Positions 32,139 to 43,800 of a DNA stretch of 64,000 nt are shown piece by piece. The position numbers and the translations under genes are program-made. How positions within the stretch are numbered: position 1 is the stretch's first letter; each line of letters begins with the position of its first letter. The notes beneath the pieces were generated by a model, which saw only the letters and a list, made by a program, of their open reading frames with translations, was not told the DNA's origin and did no database searches. Source of the stretch: Rhizopus arrhizus (taxonomy: Eukaryota; Mucoromycota; Mucoromycetes; Mucorales; Rhizopodaceae); NCBI GenBank assembly GCA_024220505.1, contig JAKZZE010000020.1:930001-994000 (forward strand), written 5' to 3'.

Positions 32139-32816
32139 ATGTCAAATTTTGCTGATCTTAGATTTTGGTTAGAACAAGAACCTGTAGACAAGTAAGTAGA
32201 AAGAAAAAAAAAATTCTCTTTGTTTAATTTACTCTTTTGAAAAGCGATGAGGCTTTCTTTTTACCACCAGACACACCAATGAATAACCCATCTACATATA
32301 TAATGTCTCAACGCCAGAAAAAGTCAGTTATTCGAACAAGACGAGCTCTTTCTCGTTTAACAAATTATCATTGTAAAAAACTAGACAATTTGCAAGAAGA
32401 CTTCGCAAAGGTTGTAGATCCAAAGAAATTACCTTCACGCCTTACCCCAACATCTATGGAAATGATATCTGGACAAGAATACCTTAACAAAAACACTGAG
32501 GATCTCTTAGGATTGATTGATTATTTACGTGGATTGAAGGATAAAGGAACGAATATACTATCAGAAAACGATGGTTCTGCAGCAATGTTAGAAGATAATA
32601 ACACTGACGATGGGCAAACTATGACAGGTGTAAAGGATAAAATAGAAAGGGCAGATTACCAGTTAAAGATTGAGGTAGAAATATATATACGGTTTTATTA
32701 TGTAAGAGTATTAAATTATTTAATAGCAACTACTTAATGCACAACTTGAAGAAGAGGAAAGACGATATGTAGCAGTCTTTAATGCGATTACAAGTGCAAA
32801 AGTGAACAAAAAATAA
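32139..32816 (+). CDS. conserved-looking small protein of unknown function
   Basis: Three exons: 32139-32191, 32245-32674 and 32727-32816, giving about 190 residues. It begins SNFADLRFWLEQEPVD. A helical, Lys/Arg-rich segment follows (RRALSRLTNYHCKKLDNLQEDF), then DLLGLIDYLRGLKD, an acidic linker, and a C-terminal coiled coil (ELLNAQLEEEERRYVAVFN type). No enzymatic motif, membrane segment or family recognised. The coding evidence is clean: splice phases agree and the stop is 18 bp from the convergent histidyl-tRNA synthetase stop. A structural or complex-subunit role would fit the composition but is not shown. Confidence 0.65.
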
Positions 32817-32834
32817 TACAAACATCGACGTAGC

Positions 32835-34267
32835 TCAAGTCAATTTATTTTTTAATACATCAATCATTTCTTTTCGTTCAACAACGACCCCTCCGCCCTG
32901 ATTTGACTTTTGTCTCATATCTTTAATTCTCACTTGCTTATTATCCAATTCATCTTTGCCAATAATTACTGCAAAAGGTATTTGTTCCTTTTCACATACA
33001 TTCCACTGTTTTTCCAATTTAGGCTTATTTTTGAACATAAAACTTGCTTTGATGCCTGCATCCCATAATTCGCGAACCAATTGCATGCGTTCCTTGAGTA
33101 ACCCATCGCCAGCAGAGATGACATACACCTGAGTTGTATTGCTCTTTATTTTTTCAACATCTTGACGAGCCATAAGAAGTGAAAAGAGACGCTCAACGCC
33201 AACTGAAATGCCTACGCACGGGATTGTCTTGGTTTGACCGCGTTTATTCATTCCTGAGAACATCCCTACCAAGTTGTCATAGCGCCCGCCTGCGGCAATG
33301 GATCCTATGCCTTCAACCTCAGTCTGTATTGCTTCATAAATGATGCCTGTATAATAATCTAATCCTCGGGCTAAGCTCAAATCTAGACGCACACGATCCT
33401 TGACGCCAAATAGATCTAAATATTCTAGGAGGAGTTTGATATCAGCTATACCTTGACGAGCTTCTCCATTTCCCATCAAAAATTCATCTTTCTCTAGTAT
33501 ATCTAGGATATGCTCGTCTCGTTTGAGTACATATTGGCCAATGCGGTCTGCCACTACTTCACTCAAACCCTTTTCTTCCGTCATCTCTCGTCTCACTTGC
33601 TCCCATGGCAGTTTATCCAATTTATCAATAGCAGATGATATTGACCGTATTTGTGTCTGTTCCACTCCACAGACCTGAAAGAGCCCATCGAGAAGCTTCC
33701 GGTGATTAAGTTTGATATAAAAAGGTACTTGCACAGCATCAAGTGTATCACTCAAGATCTTCAGTACCTCGGCATCGGGAATCATAGGATCATAATTTCC
33801 TGCAATGTCAAAATCGCATTGAAAGAATTCACGAAGTCGTCCCTTGGTCATCACTGGTTGATCACGTCGATAAACCTTAGCTATCTGGTATCGTTTGATT
33901 TGTTGTGCTTCCTTTTTGCCCTGCATGGCCAGATACCTTGCAAATGGCACTGTAAGATCGTACCGAAGTGAACACTGTTCACCGCCCTGATCGGCCAAAT
34001 CGTAAATAAGCTTACTATCCTCGCCATATTTACCTGACAGGATCTCGCTCAACTCAAACACGGGTGTGTCAATAGTCACAGCTCCATGTCTTTGAAAGAT
34101 GGAAGAGATGGTTCTGAAAAGATTTTGACGAACAGCCATTTCTTTATCGTTATAATCTCGTGTTCCTTTAGGTGTCTTTAATACAAACTATTAAGAAAGG
34201 TGAAGCTTAGATGTGTTTCTTGACCGTTTACTACTAAAGCATACATGTTGTCCTTCTACCTTTTGAT
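32835..34267 (-). CDS. histidyl-tRNA synthetase
   Basis: Class II synthetase. The main exon is 34187-32835, joined in phase to a short upstream exon 34267-34245 that completes [18 protein letters not shown]. Visible motifs: PKGTRDY, motif 1 region [13 protein letters not shown], motif 2 [13 protein letters not shown] and [10 protein letters not shown], the histidine-specific [10 protein letters not shown] and motif 3 GVERLF. The C-terminal anticodon-binding domain shows [11 protein letters not shown]. In fungi one gene often serves cytosol and mitochondria through alternative starts. Here the first exon, with the start codon, is unresolved: the 34267 exon needs one leftover base from an exon upstream that I could not place. 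It could lie in 34268-34440. Confidence 0.9.
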
Positions 34268-34487
34268 CTAATTACGAAAAAAAAGGGGATGTTGTAAGAC
34301 ATTTGACATCTAAAACAAAGGAAGTATAGATTTTTTTTTTACATTGTACACTAGTTGAAAAGGATCGACATGACAATAGCGATCGTTTTAAACAAATAGA
34401 CCTGATCATGTAAACTAGGGGGTTGAGAAAAAGGAAAAGAAATATTTGATAATTTAAAGGCCGAACTTCTTTTGAAGAACACAGCCT

Positions 34488-34682
34488 AAGACTATCACTT
34501 TTTTTTTTTTTGTTTCTGGCCTACAGGTAACCATTCACCGAATACACTTTCTTCAGCTATATACTTACACATTTATATATTTTTCTTGCTCATATTTAAT
34601 TCCAATTTTAATTGATGTTCGTCAATGAACGACATCCGAATAAACTATCTTTTACAAAAAAAAAAAAGACTATCACTTTTTT
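34488..34682 (+). mobile_element. 161-bp retroposed insertion with 17-bp target duplication
   Basis: AAGACTATCACTTTTTT occurs at 34488-34504 and 34666-34682. The sequence between begins with T residues and GTTTCTGGCC and ends with AATAAA-like sequence and an A run of about 10 before the second copy. Direct repeats plus an A tail indicate target-primed insertion, presumably using LINE machinery like that at 39.3 kb. The source is unidentified; no long ORF is present. Confidence 0.7.
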
Positions 34683-34752
34683 GTAAACTTCATGTAATTG
34701 TAAATGTGATAAAAACAGGAAATTCAGATTTAGTACTTTATTAATACTCTTA

Positions 34753-35619
34753 TCAATAGGGTCGTAAATCCTTCATGGAACCAAAGCGACCCATTCTTGG
34801 TGGATAAGAGTTATAATACGATGGATAATTTCTTGTTAAATCCTCATAAGGATACATTGGTTGTGGGTAATAAGGTTGTAGTTGCTGTTGTTGTGAAGGA
34901 TAGTAAGGCGTTTGTGGATAATAAGGTTGTTGCTGAGGGTACGAGTTCATCATCATTGGATGATACATAGTAGGATTGGCACTTTGTGAAGCGGCAATTA
35001 AGGCTGCCGCTTGTTGTTGCATGAGTTGATACTGCATCATTTGTTGCTGTTGTTGCTGTTGTTGCTGTTGCTGTTGCTGCATCTGCTGCTGTAATTGCAT
35101 CTGTTGCTGAAGGTAAGGTTGCTGCTGCAACTGCATCTGCTGTTGAAAATAAGGCTGCTGCTGACTCATCATCATCAATAACATGAGTAACTGTTGCTCC
35201 TGTTGCTGCTGCTGTTGTTGCTGATAATAGTTCGCTGGAACTAATCCCATTGAAGGATTAGGTGGTGCAGTGATAGACATTAATTGCTGCTGCTTCATCA
35301 TTTCTTCTGGAGTAAACTGTATATGGCCTTGAGGTAAGAAAGGTGGAATAAATGTGTTGATAGGATAATAAGTGGATAAAGGATCCCCAAAACCTGCTGC
35401 AGATTTTAATTTATTGAATAAACTTTCCATAATACCCGTATTATTTCTATAAAATGGCTGTGGCATAACAACTGGTTGCTGCTGGCGGGTTGGTCCTGAG
35501 ACAGGAACAGCAGCAGATGGTGGTGGTGGTTGCTGTTGCTGAACAGGTATCGAAGGTGGTTGTGCAGATGTTGCAGCAACAGCTTCAGGAACTTCTGGTT
35601 GCGATGGTACTTCGACCAT
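34753..35619 (-). CDS. Gln/Pro/Tyr-rich prion-like protein
   Basis: Single exon of 288 residues from ATG 35619. The N-terminus is Pro/Val-rich (MVEVPSQPEVPEAV, then poly-Gln and poly-Pro). A short, less repetitive segment follows (ESLFNKLKSAAGFGDPLSTYYPI), which could be an amphipathic binding helix. The rest is dominated by Gln runs, including a run of about 14 residues encoded mostly by CAA/CAG at 35041-35085, and Tyr-Pro-Gln repeats. The C-terminus has RFGSMKDLRPY. The composition is that of a low-complexity domain able to phase-separate. No catalytic or DNA-binding domain recognised. Confidence 0.65.
   Translation of the reverse strand: MVEVPSQPEVPEAVAATSAQPPSIPVQQQQPPPPSAAVPVSGPTRQQQPVVMPQPFYRNNTGIMESLFNKLKSAAGFGDPLSTYYPINTFIPPFLPQGHIQFTPEEMMKQQQLMSITAPPNPSMGLVPANYYQQQQQQQQEQQLLMLLMMMSQQQPYFQQQMQLQQQPYLQQQMQLQQQMQQQQQQQQQQQQQMMQYQLMQQQAAALIAASQSANPTMYHPMMMNSYPQQQPYYPQTPYYPSQQQQLQPYYPQPMYPYEDLTRNYPSYYNSYPPRMGRFGSMKDLRPY
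35041..35230. repeat. CAG/CAA-type glutamine microsatellites
   Basis: Two blocks of TGY-type triplets (Gln on the minus strand), at about 35041-35085 and 35195-35224, plus an imperfect repeat of the MQLQQQPYLQQQ type between them. Confidence 0.8.
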
Positions 35620-36060
35620 TCACAAATATAAAATATATAAACAAGTAAAAAAGCAGAAAATATTGTTAGGGTGACGAAAGATTTAAAAAATACCCTCAAA
35701 TTTGGGAAACTAAAAACATACACACATACAAAGAAAGTTTGTGTCACTAAAGAGTACTTTTGATCATAAGTCTTAATCTTATACTATTATGTAAATGAAT
35801 CTATTTCAAAAAGTTGGCTTATACCTTTTATAAAGGAAGAGAACTAATGAACTTGTTTATTTTTATTTACTCTGTGATCCAAAGGTTTAAACTATGTTAA
35901 TGCAAATACTTTATCGATTCAAGTTTATAATACCTTTTATACTTCATACATGAATATTGTACACATAATAACCATGTTGAAGTTGATGTAATTATATATT
36001 ATTTGATAGAAATTATATGTTAAAGCAATAAACTTTTTTTTTATTAATAGAAAATTTTAA
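35620..36060. other. intergenic, nothing recognised
   Basis: AT-rich. It includes the promoter of the Gln-rich gene on the minus strand; no motif can be assigned. Confidence 0.5.
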
Positions 36061-36411
36061 TCAAATAATTTTTTTTGAACCATTATTGTTGTAGAATTTA
36101 CGGAAACTTGCATCAGTTGTGTACCTTCCGCATAGGCTTTCTGATTGACCTTCCTCCAAACAATGTTCCCAATTCATTTTTCCAACTAAATTTGTTCTGT
36201 ATTGTATTATAAAGAAAAAATTGGTATCTTGACGAGATGCTGATAGTTCTGCTTCAGTACTTATCCTGGGAAGTACTGATAAAGGTTCCAATGATGAATC
36301 AGATTCAGCGTCTATCGCTTCATATATTCTTTTGACGTATGCTTTATATTCCAAACCGTAATTAATCACCTTTTTAGATTTTGTTAGTCCCGAAGGATCA
36401 GATAAAGCCAA
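36061..36411 (-). CDS. hypothetical protein or exon
   Basis: Open frame of about 116 codons with coding-like composition (GLEYKAYVKRIYEAID, LPRISTEAELSASRQD, MNWEHCLEEGQSESLCGRY). It lacks an ATG near the start. Just upstream on the same strand there is an ATG at about 36437 followed by a GTAAAG donor, with ACTAAC and AAAAAG resembling branch site and acceptor, but that junction does not preserve the phase. It is either an exon of a longer gene whose start I cannot place, or a remnant. No family recognised. Confidence 0.4.
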   Translation of the reverse strand: MALSDPSGLTKSKKVINYGLEYKAYVKRIYEAIDAESDSSLEPLSVLPRISTEAELSASRQDTNFFFIIQYRTNLVGKMNWEHCLEEGQSESLCGRYTTDASFRKFYNNNGSKKII

Positions 36412-36653
36412 CTTTACCTTTTAAAATATTCTTTCATTATTTAAAATCTCGTAATGTTTATCAGGCTAACTATATGCATATTTTTATAGAATTCCAACCG
36501 CAAATAACAGTTGATTATAGCCAATATCGATTACGCTTTACTAGTAGCTATACCCATCCACTGATACACTTTATGCTTGATTTATATGTTGCTATATCAC
36601 ATGAGCAGTGTACAGAACAATATTGCGATACGATGATGCCTCAAACTAATTAA

Positions 36654-37289
36654 GTTTGGCTTTCCTTTTCTTTTTGATAACTCAAGCTTGACATTTGAAT
36701 CATTTACCAGTTAAAGTGGACAGTCTGACCATATAGGCAACCGACATGAAAATTAATAATATGTCATTCATCATTGCATGATGAGCCAAAAATGGCTAAA
36801 ACAGCGATAATACTAGTAAAGAGTTATCCTGGCAGACATATCTCACAAAAAATTTGGCGATAGACTATAACAGTGGTAATCTGCTTTTCGAACTATCAGT
36901 AAGAAAAAAAAAGTCGAGGCTAATAATTATATGAATATAATTAGTTATATTTTGCTTTATTAAAAACAACTGTTTAATTCTATGTCATATATATGAATCA
37001 CTAGTCGATCTTTATATTGATTGAAGTTCCTGCAAAAAGGCATGACATATATTTCTTTATCTTGGCACTGTTACTCAACTCATATTTACACAGAACAATG
37101 TGCGAAATTAAAAGCTCTGGTTCTTCAATCCATGTTGTCCTTTGATTTATTTAATATCATAAACCAGAAAAATCAAACATGCACATTACTTAACAGGTGG
37201 AATAAGCATTTTTATACATCTTTCCTTTATTGGTGTAAACATATAACTATTTAATACTTTTTATGTGTATTAAATGTTATATTTACAAA
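36654..37289. other. intergenic, nothing recognised
   Basis: About 640 bp of AT-rich DNA. A 77-codon frame at 37021-37254 has no ATG-supported family, and I do not call it. Confidence 0.5.
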
Positions 37290-37883
37290 TCATGCAAGGG
37301 CCTTTTTTAATATTAAGAGATGAAGTCCATTGATTTTAAGCTTTTCTGGCCAAACATATGGTACACTCTCACCAGTTTCTTCAAACCCTAACTTTTTGTA
37401 CCATTTCAAGAGTTCTTGTCTGATCTCTAAGACGTGTAACATGGCGTGTGTCATACCCATTTCTTTCATTTCTGTCAGGGCAGCTCTAATTAATTGACTA
37501 CCAATTCCTCGGGACTGTTCATAGGGAGATACTGAGAAAAGTGCGACTTCTGCCATTGAAGGATGTTCAGGTGAAGTTTGGATTTGCACTGTGCCAACAA
37601 TCTTATGAGGATGTTCTACAGCGAATAACAATGTATGGGGGTTGCCACTTTCACGAATGAATGACTGCATTTGCTCTTCAGTACATCTTTCTCCTGCCAC
37701 AAAATCTTCTTCGGTAGTCCAGCCACCTATTTTCATTTGAAGATGATTAACTATTTTTTTATGTTCCTTGATTTAATACATACCTTTAGATCTATATGCT
37801 TGATTAACAACAGCACTAGCTTCTTTTGCGTATTTTATATCATCTAATGTCGCTTTTCTAACAATAATGTTAGATTGTACCAT
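37290..37883 (-). CDS. GNAT-family N-acetyltransferase
   Basis: Two exons: 37883-37784 and 37726-37290, giving 178 residues. It begins MVQSNIIVRKATLDDI, a typical GNAT first strand and helix. Motif A is visible as VALFSVSPYEQSRGIGSQLIRAAL, with the Q/RxxGxG acetyl-CoA pyrophosphate loop QSRGIGS. Motif B follows as LHVLEIRQELLKWYKKLGFEE. The substrate is not predictable from sequence; small-molecule or amino-acid acetylation is possible. Start chosen because the short first exon joins in phase through a GTATGT/AATAG intron of 57 nt. Confidence 0.85.
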
Positions 37884-39282
37884 GGTTATAAGATGGGTAA
37901 ATGGTAGAGAAACAAGAAAAGAAAAAAGAAATCAGCGGTGGAAGAGATAATTTATCCTTTCTTTCGTTTAGGGTCAGCTCTGGCGGAATGAGTTTAATAG
38001 CGTTAATCGAAGAAGAAAAAAAAACAGACTTGTATTGTTGCTTCTTGAGATATAACAAGATATTGAATGAGTTACTAGAAAACTGATTGATCAGTTGAAT
38101 TCACTAAGGATATAAGCTATTCATAAACTGGCTTACTGTATTAAATCAAAGAAAAGTGAATGTTTAAAGATATATCCGAAATTTCGGATTTATAATCAAG
38201 CCAAAACTCAAACCTAAATGTGAAATGGGTACAATATCATTTGTAGAAAAATAAGCAAGAAAAAAAAAATACAATGGCCCACGCTTAGATCAGTATCCAA
38301 TTAGTAACCTATCCATAACATCAGAGAATGCTGTGTTCTTGGATATTGCAGATTGATGTACAACCTTATTTGACGACCCATGCCAAATAAGCTATTTTTC
38401 AATTGACTCAAGAGAACAATATTTGTAAAATTCCTTTTTCAGCCTCTTAAATCAACTTAAACCAAAACTTTTGTTATGAAACTAATTCAACAATAGACAG
38501 ATCTATAAAAAATAATCTAGCTTTATCCGATATTTCGGATTTGTTTATAGGTCAATAGTAAGCTTTTATTCTTTCTTTTTGCTAAACAAAAAAGCATGCA
38601 AACGAATTATAAAATGGCAGATAGCTTTTATTACTATAATATGTGTAATAAACGTACACATTATGATTGTAGCTCCATTATACATCTAACTGAGCGACAA
38701 TAAATCAGAACATTCAAAGTACTTTAAAACTGCAAAAGTTGATAATATGTAACTCTTAAAAACCAAAAAGAATCTATACATTATATTATGCTTAGACGAT
38801 AACAAAGGTCTGTCAATTGTTGTTTATCAAAATTACAAAAGATTCTTTATATTTGAACAAAGAACAGTTTGATAACAATTTAAGCCAACAATATTAGCAT
38901 ATCCTAATACAATCATGTTACTACATATATGCTCAATGCCAGATTATCTCAAATTGCTATGATAACCAAGTACTACATAAAATAAAAAAAAAGGCAAAGT
39001 AAAAAGTTCAAGATGGAATAATAACAACTTCCACTCTTATTTGTGGACTAGTACAAACAATTTGATACAGATGACAACAGGAAGCAACAAATTGGAATAA
39101 CAATACTAATTGTAGGTAGCCAACAGTATTGAATGATCTCTGGAGCATTTATCCATATGTAAGGGGCTACTTCACGCCCATCCAATTTCTGCATTTTTGG
39201 AGTATCTATTTAGGAATAAAAAAACTACCCCATTTTCAGTAGTCACTGTCGCAGTTTTACAAACTATAATACAGCTGATACA
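37884..39282. other. intergenic with two TCCGAAATTTCGGA-type palindromes
   Basis: No gene seen. At 38174-38189 ATCCGAAATTTCGGAT is a perfect 16-bp palindrome, and at 38525-38540 ATCCGATATTTCGGAT differs from it by one base. The two are 351 bp apart in similar orientation (both followed by TT). They may mark the ends of a MITE-like element or be protein-binding palindromes. Confidence 0.6.
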
Positions 39283-39297
39283 ATATATAGGCGACAA
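39283..39297 (+). repeat. 5' target-site duplication of the L1-like element
   Basis: ATATATAGGCGACAA, identical to 44857-44871. Confidence 0.9.
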
Positions 39298-39300
39298 CAC

Positions 39301-40809
39301 ATGGTTCTTTCGCTCAACAGTGCTAAGCCACCTGATAAAGGTGACCCACCAAATACCAATGCTCATCCACCAGCGAGCCCCACATCAGTTCCAAAAAAAA
39401 ACAACTGCGGTGTTATATTCTAAAGCACACCAACGTCCCGCTAAAACTCGAGAAAGCTTGATACACAGCAATTCCAACTTGACCACTTCATCTGCAATAA
39501 GTCCAGATCTTGCGGATTCCAATACACCACCGCCTTTAATCATTGAGACAGTCTATTGGGGTGTATCTCAAACACCCGGTAGCATCTTTTTTGATATTTC
39601 TTCTCGTAAAGAGATAGACCGAGCAATTTATAAATTAGCATTCTACCAGTTCCAAGATTATGTTGGGCTAGTTGTTCATAAGTCAGGCTCCAACCGCTAC
39701 TTGGAAGTTAACTTGATAAGGATGAGTTTCGTACAGCCGCTTGTACTCATGGCCTTCAATTCGATGATGGGCGGGTTATCATACGCCCTGCACTTGCTTG
39801 TAGACCGGGCTCGATCATTCGACGGGTCACATTGCAACGTCTACCCTGGTTACGTCCACATAATTTGCAGGAAGGTTTAAGACACACCTTGTCCAACTAT
39901 GGCTCTATCCGAGATGTTGGAATTGTCACCGATTCTGAAACTGGTGCTTTCCTTGGATCAGGTTACGCCGTGCTAGATTGCTCACCTGATCCCTCTCAAC
40001 CTGACCCTTTCCTGGATTTGACCCATGTTATCCCCTGGGTTGACCCAGAAACAACATCGAATGAAGAAAATTCTATTTTTATTCATGCCTACTGGAAGGA
40101 AATGCCTACTTATTGTAAATATTGCCATGAACTTGGACACAGTGCTTCCAATTGTAAGCAAGCTCCAAGTAACAAGAGAGTTTGTTACTACTGTTTTAAA
40201 CCTGGACATATCCGCGTTCAATGCCCAGATAAGATTTCGCCTGCCAAAAGACTCCGAGGTTCGACTAAGAAGAAACCCACCATCGATCTTACGGAGCATA
40301 ATCTCAGTAACTCATCCACAACGGATAAGATCTCAGAACAATCAGTTCAAGATAACGATCAGCCTGTTCTTGGGTCACTTAACCTTGATGAAAATGATGT
40401 TTCCCTACAGAGTACTCCCACCATCACGGCGGACATGAATGTAAATCCAGATGATTTGACTGAATTACAGAATTCTAACGATTCATCGCAACAATTGGTC
40501 GTGGATACGGGCGACATTACTCCTTTGCCCGACAGTCAGCCCGAAATAAAATCAACAGACTCACCTGCGGCAGAACTCGATATCACTATGGATGACAATA
40601 TCTCCCTTGATGATGACGACAGAACCCAGTCTACTTGGGCAACATCCAATGTAGATATCAGCGCCTTGAATACGGTTGGAGAATTATCTCAAGCTCAGAT
40701 AACAACAATACCGGCTATACAAAAACGTTTGAAGAAAACAAAGACTCCGGCTATTGGAATACGAAAGAGTGAACGCTTAAAGCGGCCTCCTGCCATACTA
40801 GATTTATAA
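39301..40809 (+). pseudogene. LINE ORF1: gag-like nucleic-acid-binding protein, two frameshifts
   Basis: Starts at ATG 39301 (MVLSLNSAKPPDKGD). A run of nine A at 39393-39401 shifts the frame, as does a doublet near 39713 (between YLEVNL and DKDEFRTAA). With these allowed for, the protein has an RRM-like middle (TVYWGVSQTPGSIFFDI and onward). Two CCHC knuckles follow, CKYCHELGHSASNC and CYYCFKPGHIRVQC, then an acidic Ser/Asp-rich tail ending in a basic patch (RKSERLKRPP). It is expected to coat the element's RNA. Only one base each separates the broken frames, so a sequencing or assembly error in homopolymers is possible. Confidence 0.75.
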
Positions 40810-40813
40810 TTTT

Positions 40814-43800
40814 ATGATTAATAATAATATTAATAATAATCGCAAGGCTTTATCGTTACTCTCTTTGAATGGCAATAGTTTTTTCAAGGTTAGTAACCCA
40901 TCTTCACGACATCAACTTATACGGTACATTCGTTCAAAATCACCTACTTTTGTTGCTCTTCAAGAGATCGATCAAAGTAGTGATTCATTTCAACATCAAA
41001 ACATTTTACACCAACAGTTTTGTTGTCAACAATCCCTGTGGACTGAATATTGCGGCCTCCTCTGCTTCGATCCTCAGTTCATTCTATCTCGAATTCCTCT
41101 TCCTGAGGATTCACGCTGTATTCTTGCAAAAGTAACTCACATTGAAGGCTCTATGGATCCATTTCATATCCTTGTTATCTATGCTCCTGCATCGTCTTCC
41201 AAAACACGCGCAGAATTTTTGATACTATTTTAACCTTTCGACAGTTAACACCTTACGACACACTTTCCTGCGTTGATCGTATGATTATAGCAGGGGATTT
41301 TAACTATGCGCTTCCATCTTCTTCGACACCTCGAATGTCGCGTCCTCCACAACATTGGCTTCATTTTTTACAATGTCATTTTCGAAATGTGATATCTGAA
41401 CTACGTGGGCTAGATACACCTACATTTCGACGTGGTGATACAACTCACTCGGCTATCGATTTTATATACATATCGCTAGATTTATCCGTCCACTATGTCG
41501 ATGCTGAGGTCGATTTCCTCAACCCTCAATGGACTGATCATGCACTTCTTGGGTTAACGTTTCACACGGATCTATCCACTATCTCAGGACCTGGTGTTTG
41601 GCGCGCTAACCCAATTTATATCGCTAATAAGGATTTCATGAGACAATTTGATCGCATGCTGAAAAATCTTTACGATCATGAAATACACTTTTCATCGATG
41701 TCACCACAAGAATTATGGGATATTATCAAAGCGCGGATCAAGAAGTTTATCAAAGGTTATGGTCGCCAACGTGTAGACTGGAGAAAACAACAATTGATTA
41801 CACTACAACGTAAACGTCAACGTTTATTACGACAAGCGATACCCACTTCTATCCTGTCAATTCACTTGCCTCGAGTTGAACGCCAGATTCAAACCCTTCA
41901 GGAGGAAACAGTTAAAATCGCTATTTTGAAAGCAGAACGTACTTGGAGGGAACGCGGGGAAACTGATGCCGGATACCTCAAGAAATCTGCGTCAGCTCGA
42001 CAAGCCCAACGATCAGTCCCATTGCTGCGAAATCCCGCCACGGGCGACATCTGCTCTAATCAGGAGCAAATGTTGGAAGTAACACAACGCTTTTACGCCA
42101 ATCTCTATGCGACCGAGCCTATATGCCTAGAATCAGTGGAACGAATGGTCTCCCATATTCCAGATACCTGTCGTCTCGATGAATCTGATGCCAATTTCTT
42201 AATGTCGCCTTTTGATATTGACGAAATTGTTGCGCAAGGATCTAGAGCCCCCAAGTCCAGTAGTCCCGGCCCTGACGGGTTGTCATATGCTTTTTTGAAC
42301 TTGCTTTTTCAACAGCCCCAGTACACTGAACTCATCGTTCGAGTGTTTAATGACGCCTTATCCAAGAGCGTCTTTCCGCCTTCTTGGTCAGAAACCAACG
42401 TTTGTCTATTGCCAAAAAAAGGAGATCTTACTTCCCTGAAAAACTGGCGTCCAATTACATTGATTAACTGTGATGCCAAAATCTTCACTCGTCTACTCAA
42501 TACTCGGCTTGTTTCCATCATCTCTCCTCTAATATCACCTAATCAGAGTGGGTTTATGAAGGAAAGGTTTATTGCGGACAACGGTGCTTTGGCTCAAATT
42601 GCATGCGAACAAGCATCAGCACGTCAATCTGATGAGGTCGGTTTGCTATGCGATCAGGAGAAAGCCTATGATCGAGTCCATCCTACCTATCTTCGAGCCA
42701 TTTTAGCACGCTTCGGATTCCCAGCGGGCTTTATTGACTCAATCTCCAGTCTCTTTTTTGGTACTTCTATGAAAGTCAATGTGAATGGCTATCTTACTCA
42801 ACCGGTTCCTCTTGGTCGTGGTTTGCGGCAAGGCGATCCCATTAGTCCATTATTATTTAATTTGGTTATGGAACCTCTAGTTAAATCCATCATTCAATCT
42901 GATCGAATTCAAGGTTTCCTCCCACCAAATATTTCTCGTCCGTATCTCGATTCTTTTACGCTACATCCGCTAAAGGTCCTAGCTTATGCTGATGATCTGT
43001 TAATTTTTCTAAAAGATATCCATGATTTAGCTGAAGTACAACAACTTATCAGTTGCTACAATCGGGCTTCTAACGCCAAAATGAATTATGATAAGACGGT
43101 AGCTTTCTCGATCTCTGGTCGCCCACACCCTCATTGGTTGCCTGCACTACAATCTTACGGTATCTCGAAATGGCACGACCGAAATGATCCTGTTCCTTTG
43201 ACATATCTAGGTTATCCCTTGATATTCTCAGCTTCTCAAGGAAAGTTTTTTCAAGAACGCCTTATTCAAACAATTAGTCGCGCTTGTGATATTCATAAAC
43301 AACGTCAACTGTCGGTGCGAGGTCGTGCAACGGTTCTTAATACTCTAATATTGTCGACGCTTTGGCACGTATTACGAGTTACTTGGATACCACAGCGCAT
43401 CCTTGGTAAGATTAGCCAAATCTCCAAGGACTTCCTTATGTTTCGAATCTTTCCCCCTATCGCTTTTGATGTACTTCAATTGCCACTTCAAAAAGGCGGT
43501 CTGGGCATTCTCAATCCGTCTGTGCAACAACTGGCTCTGCAATTTAGATGGCTTACACCTCTTATACAGGAAGCAAGACCCTCATCGATAGTCTCTCAAT
43601 GGCTTGGGGCACACATGATTAGCCTATCTACTGTACCAATCCCTGATCAACGATTCCCGTTCATCTTCCCGGCATTGCGTCGAGGTCTTCTCCACTCACG
43701 TCGACCAGGCATCTGCTCTATCCTATACCGTGCTTTTGACTCTTTATTCGGAAAAACTTTAATTGTGGACAAATTGAACGTCCCTCTGGACCAGTCCCCT

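Noticed and set aside
41221..41281. Intron in the LINE ORF2 between the two open frames
   Set aside because: No GT-AG pair of suitable size; one additional T in the T run at 41216-41220 restores a continuous EEP domain.
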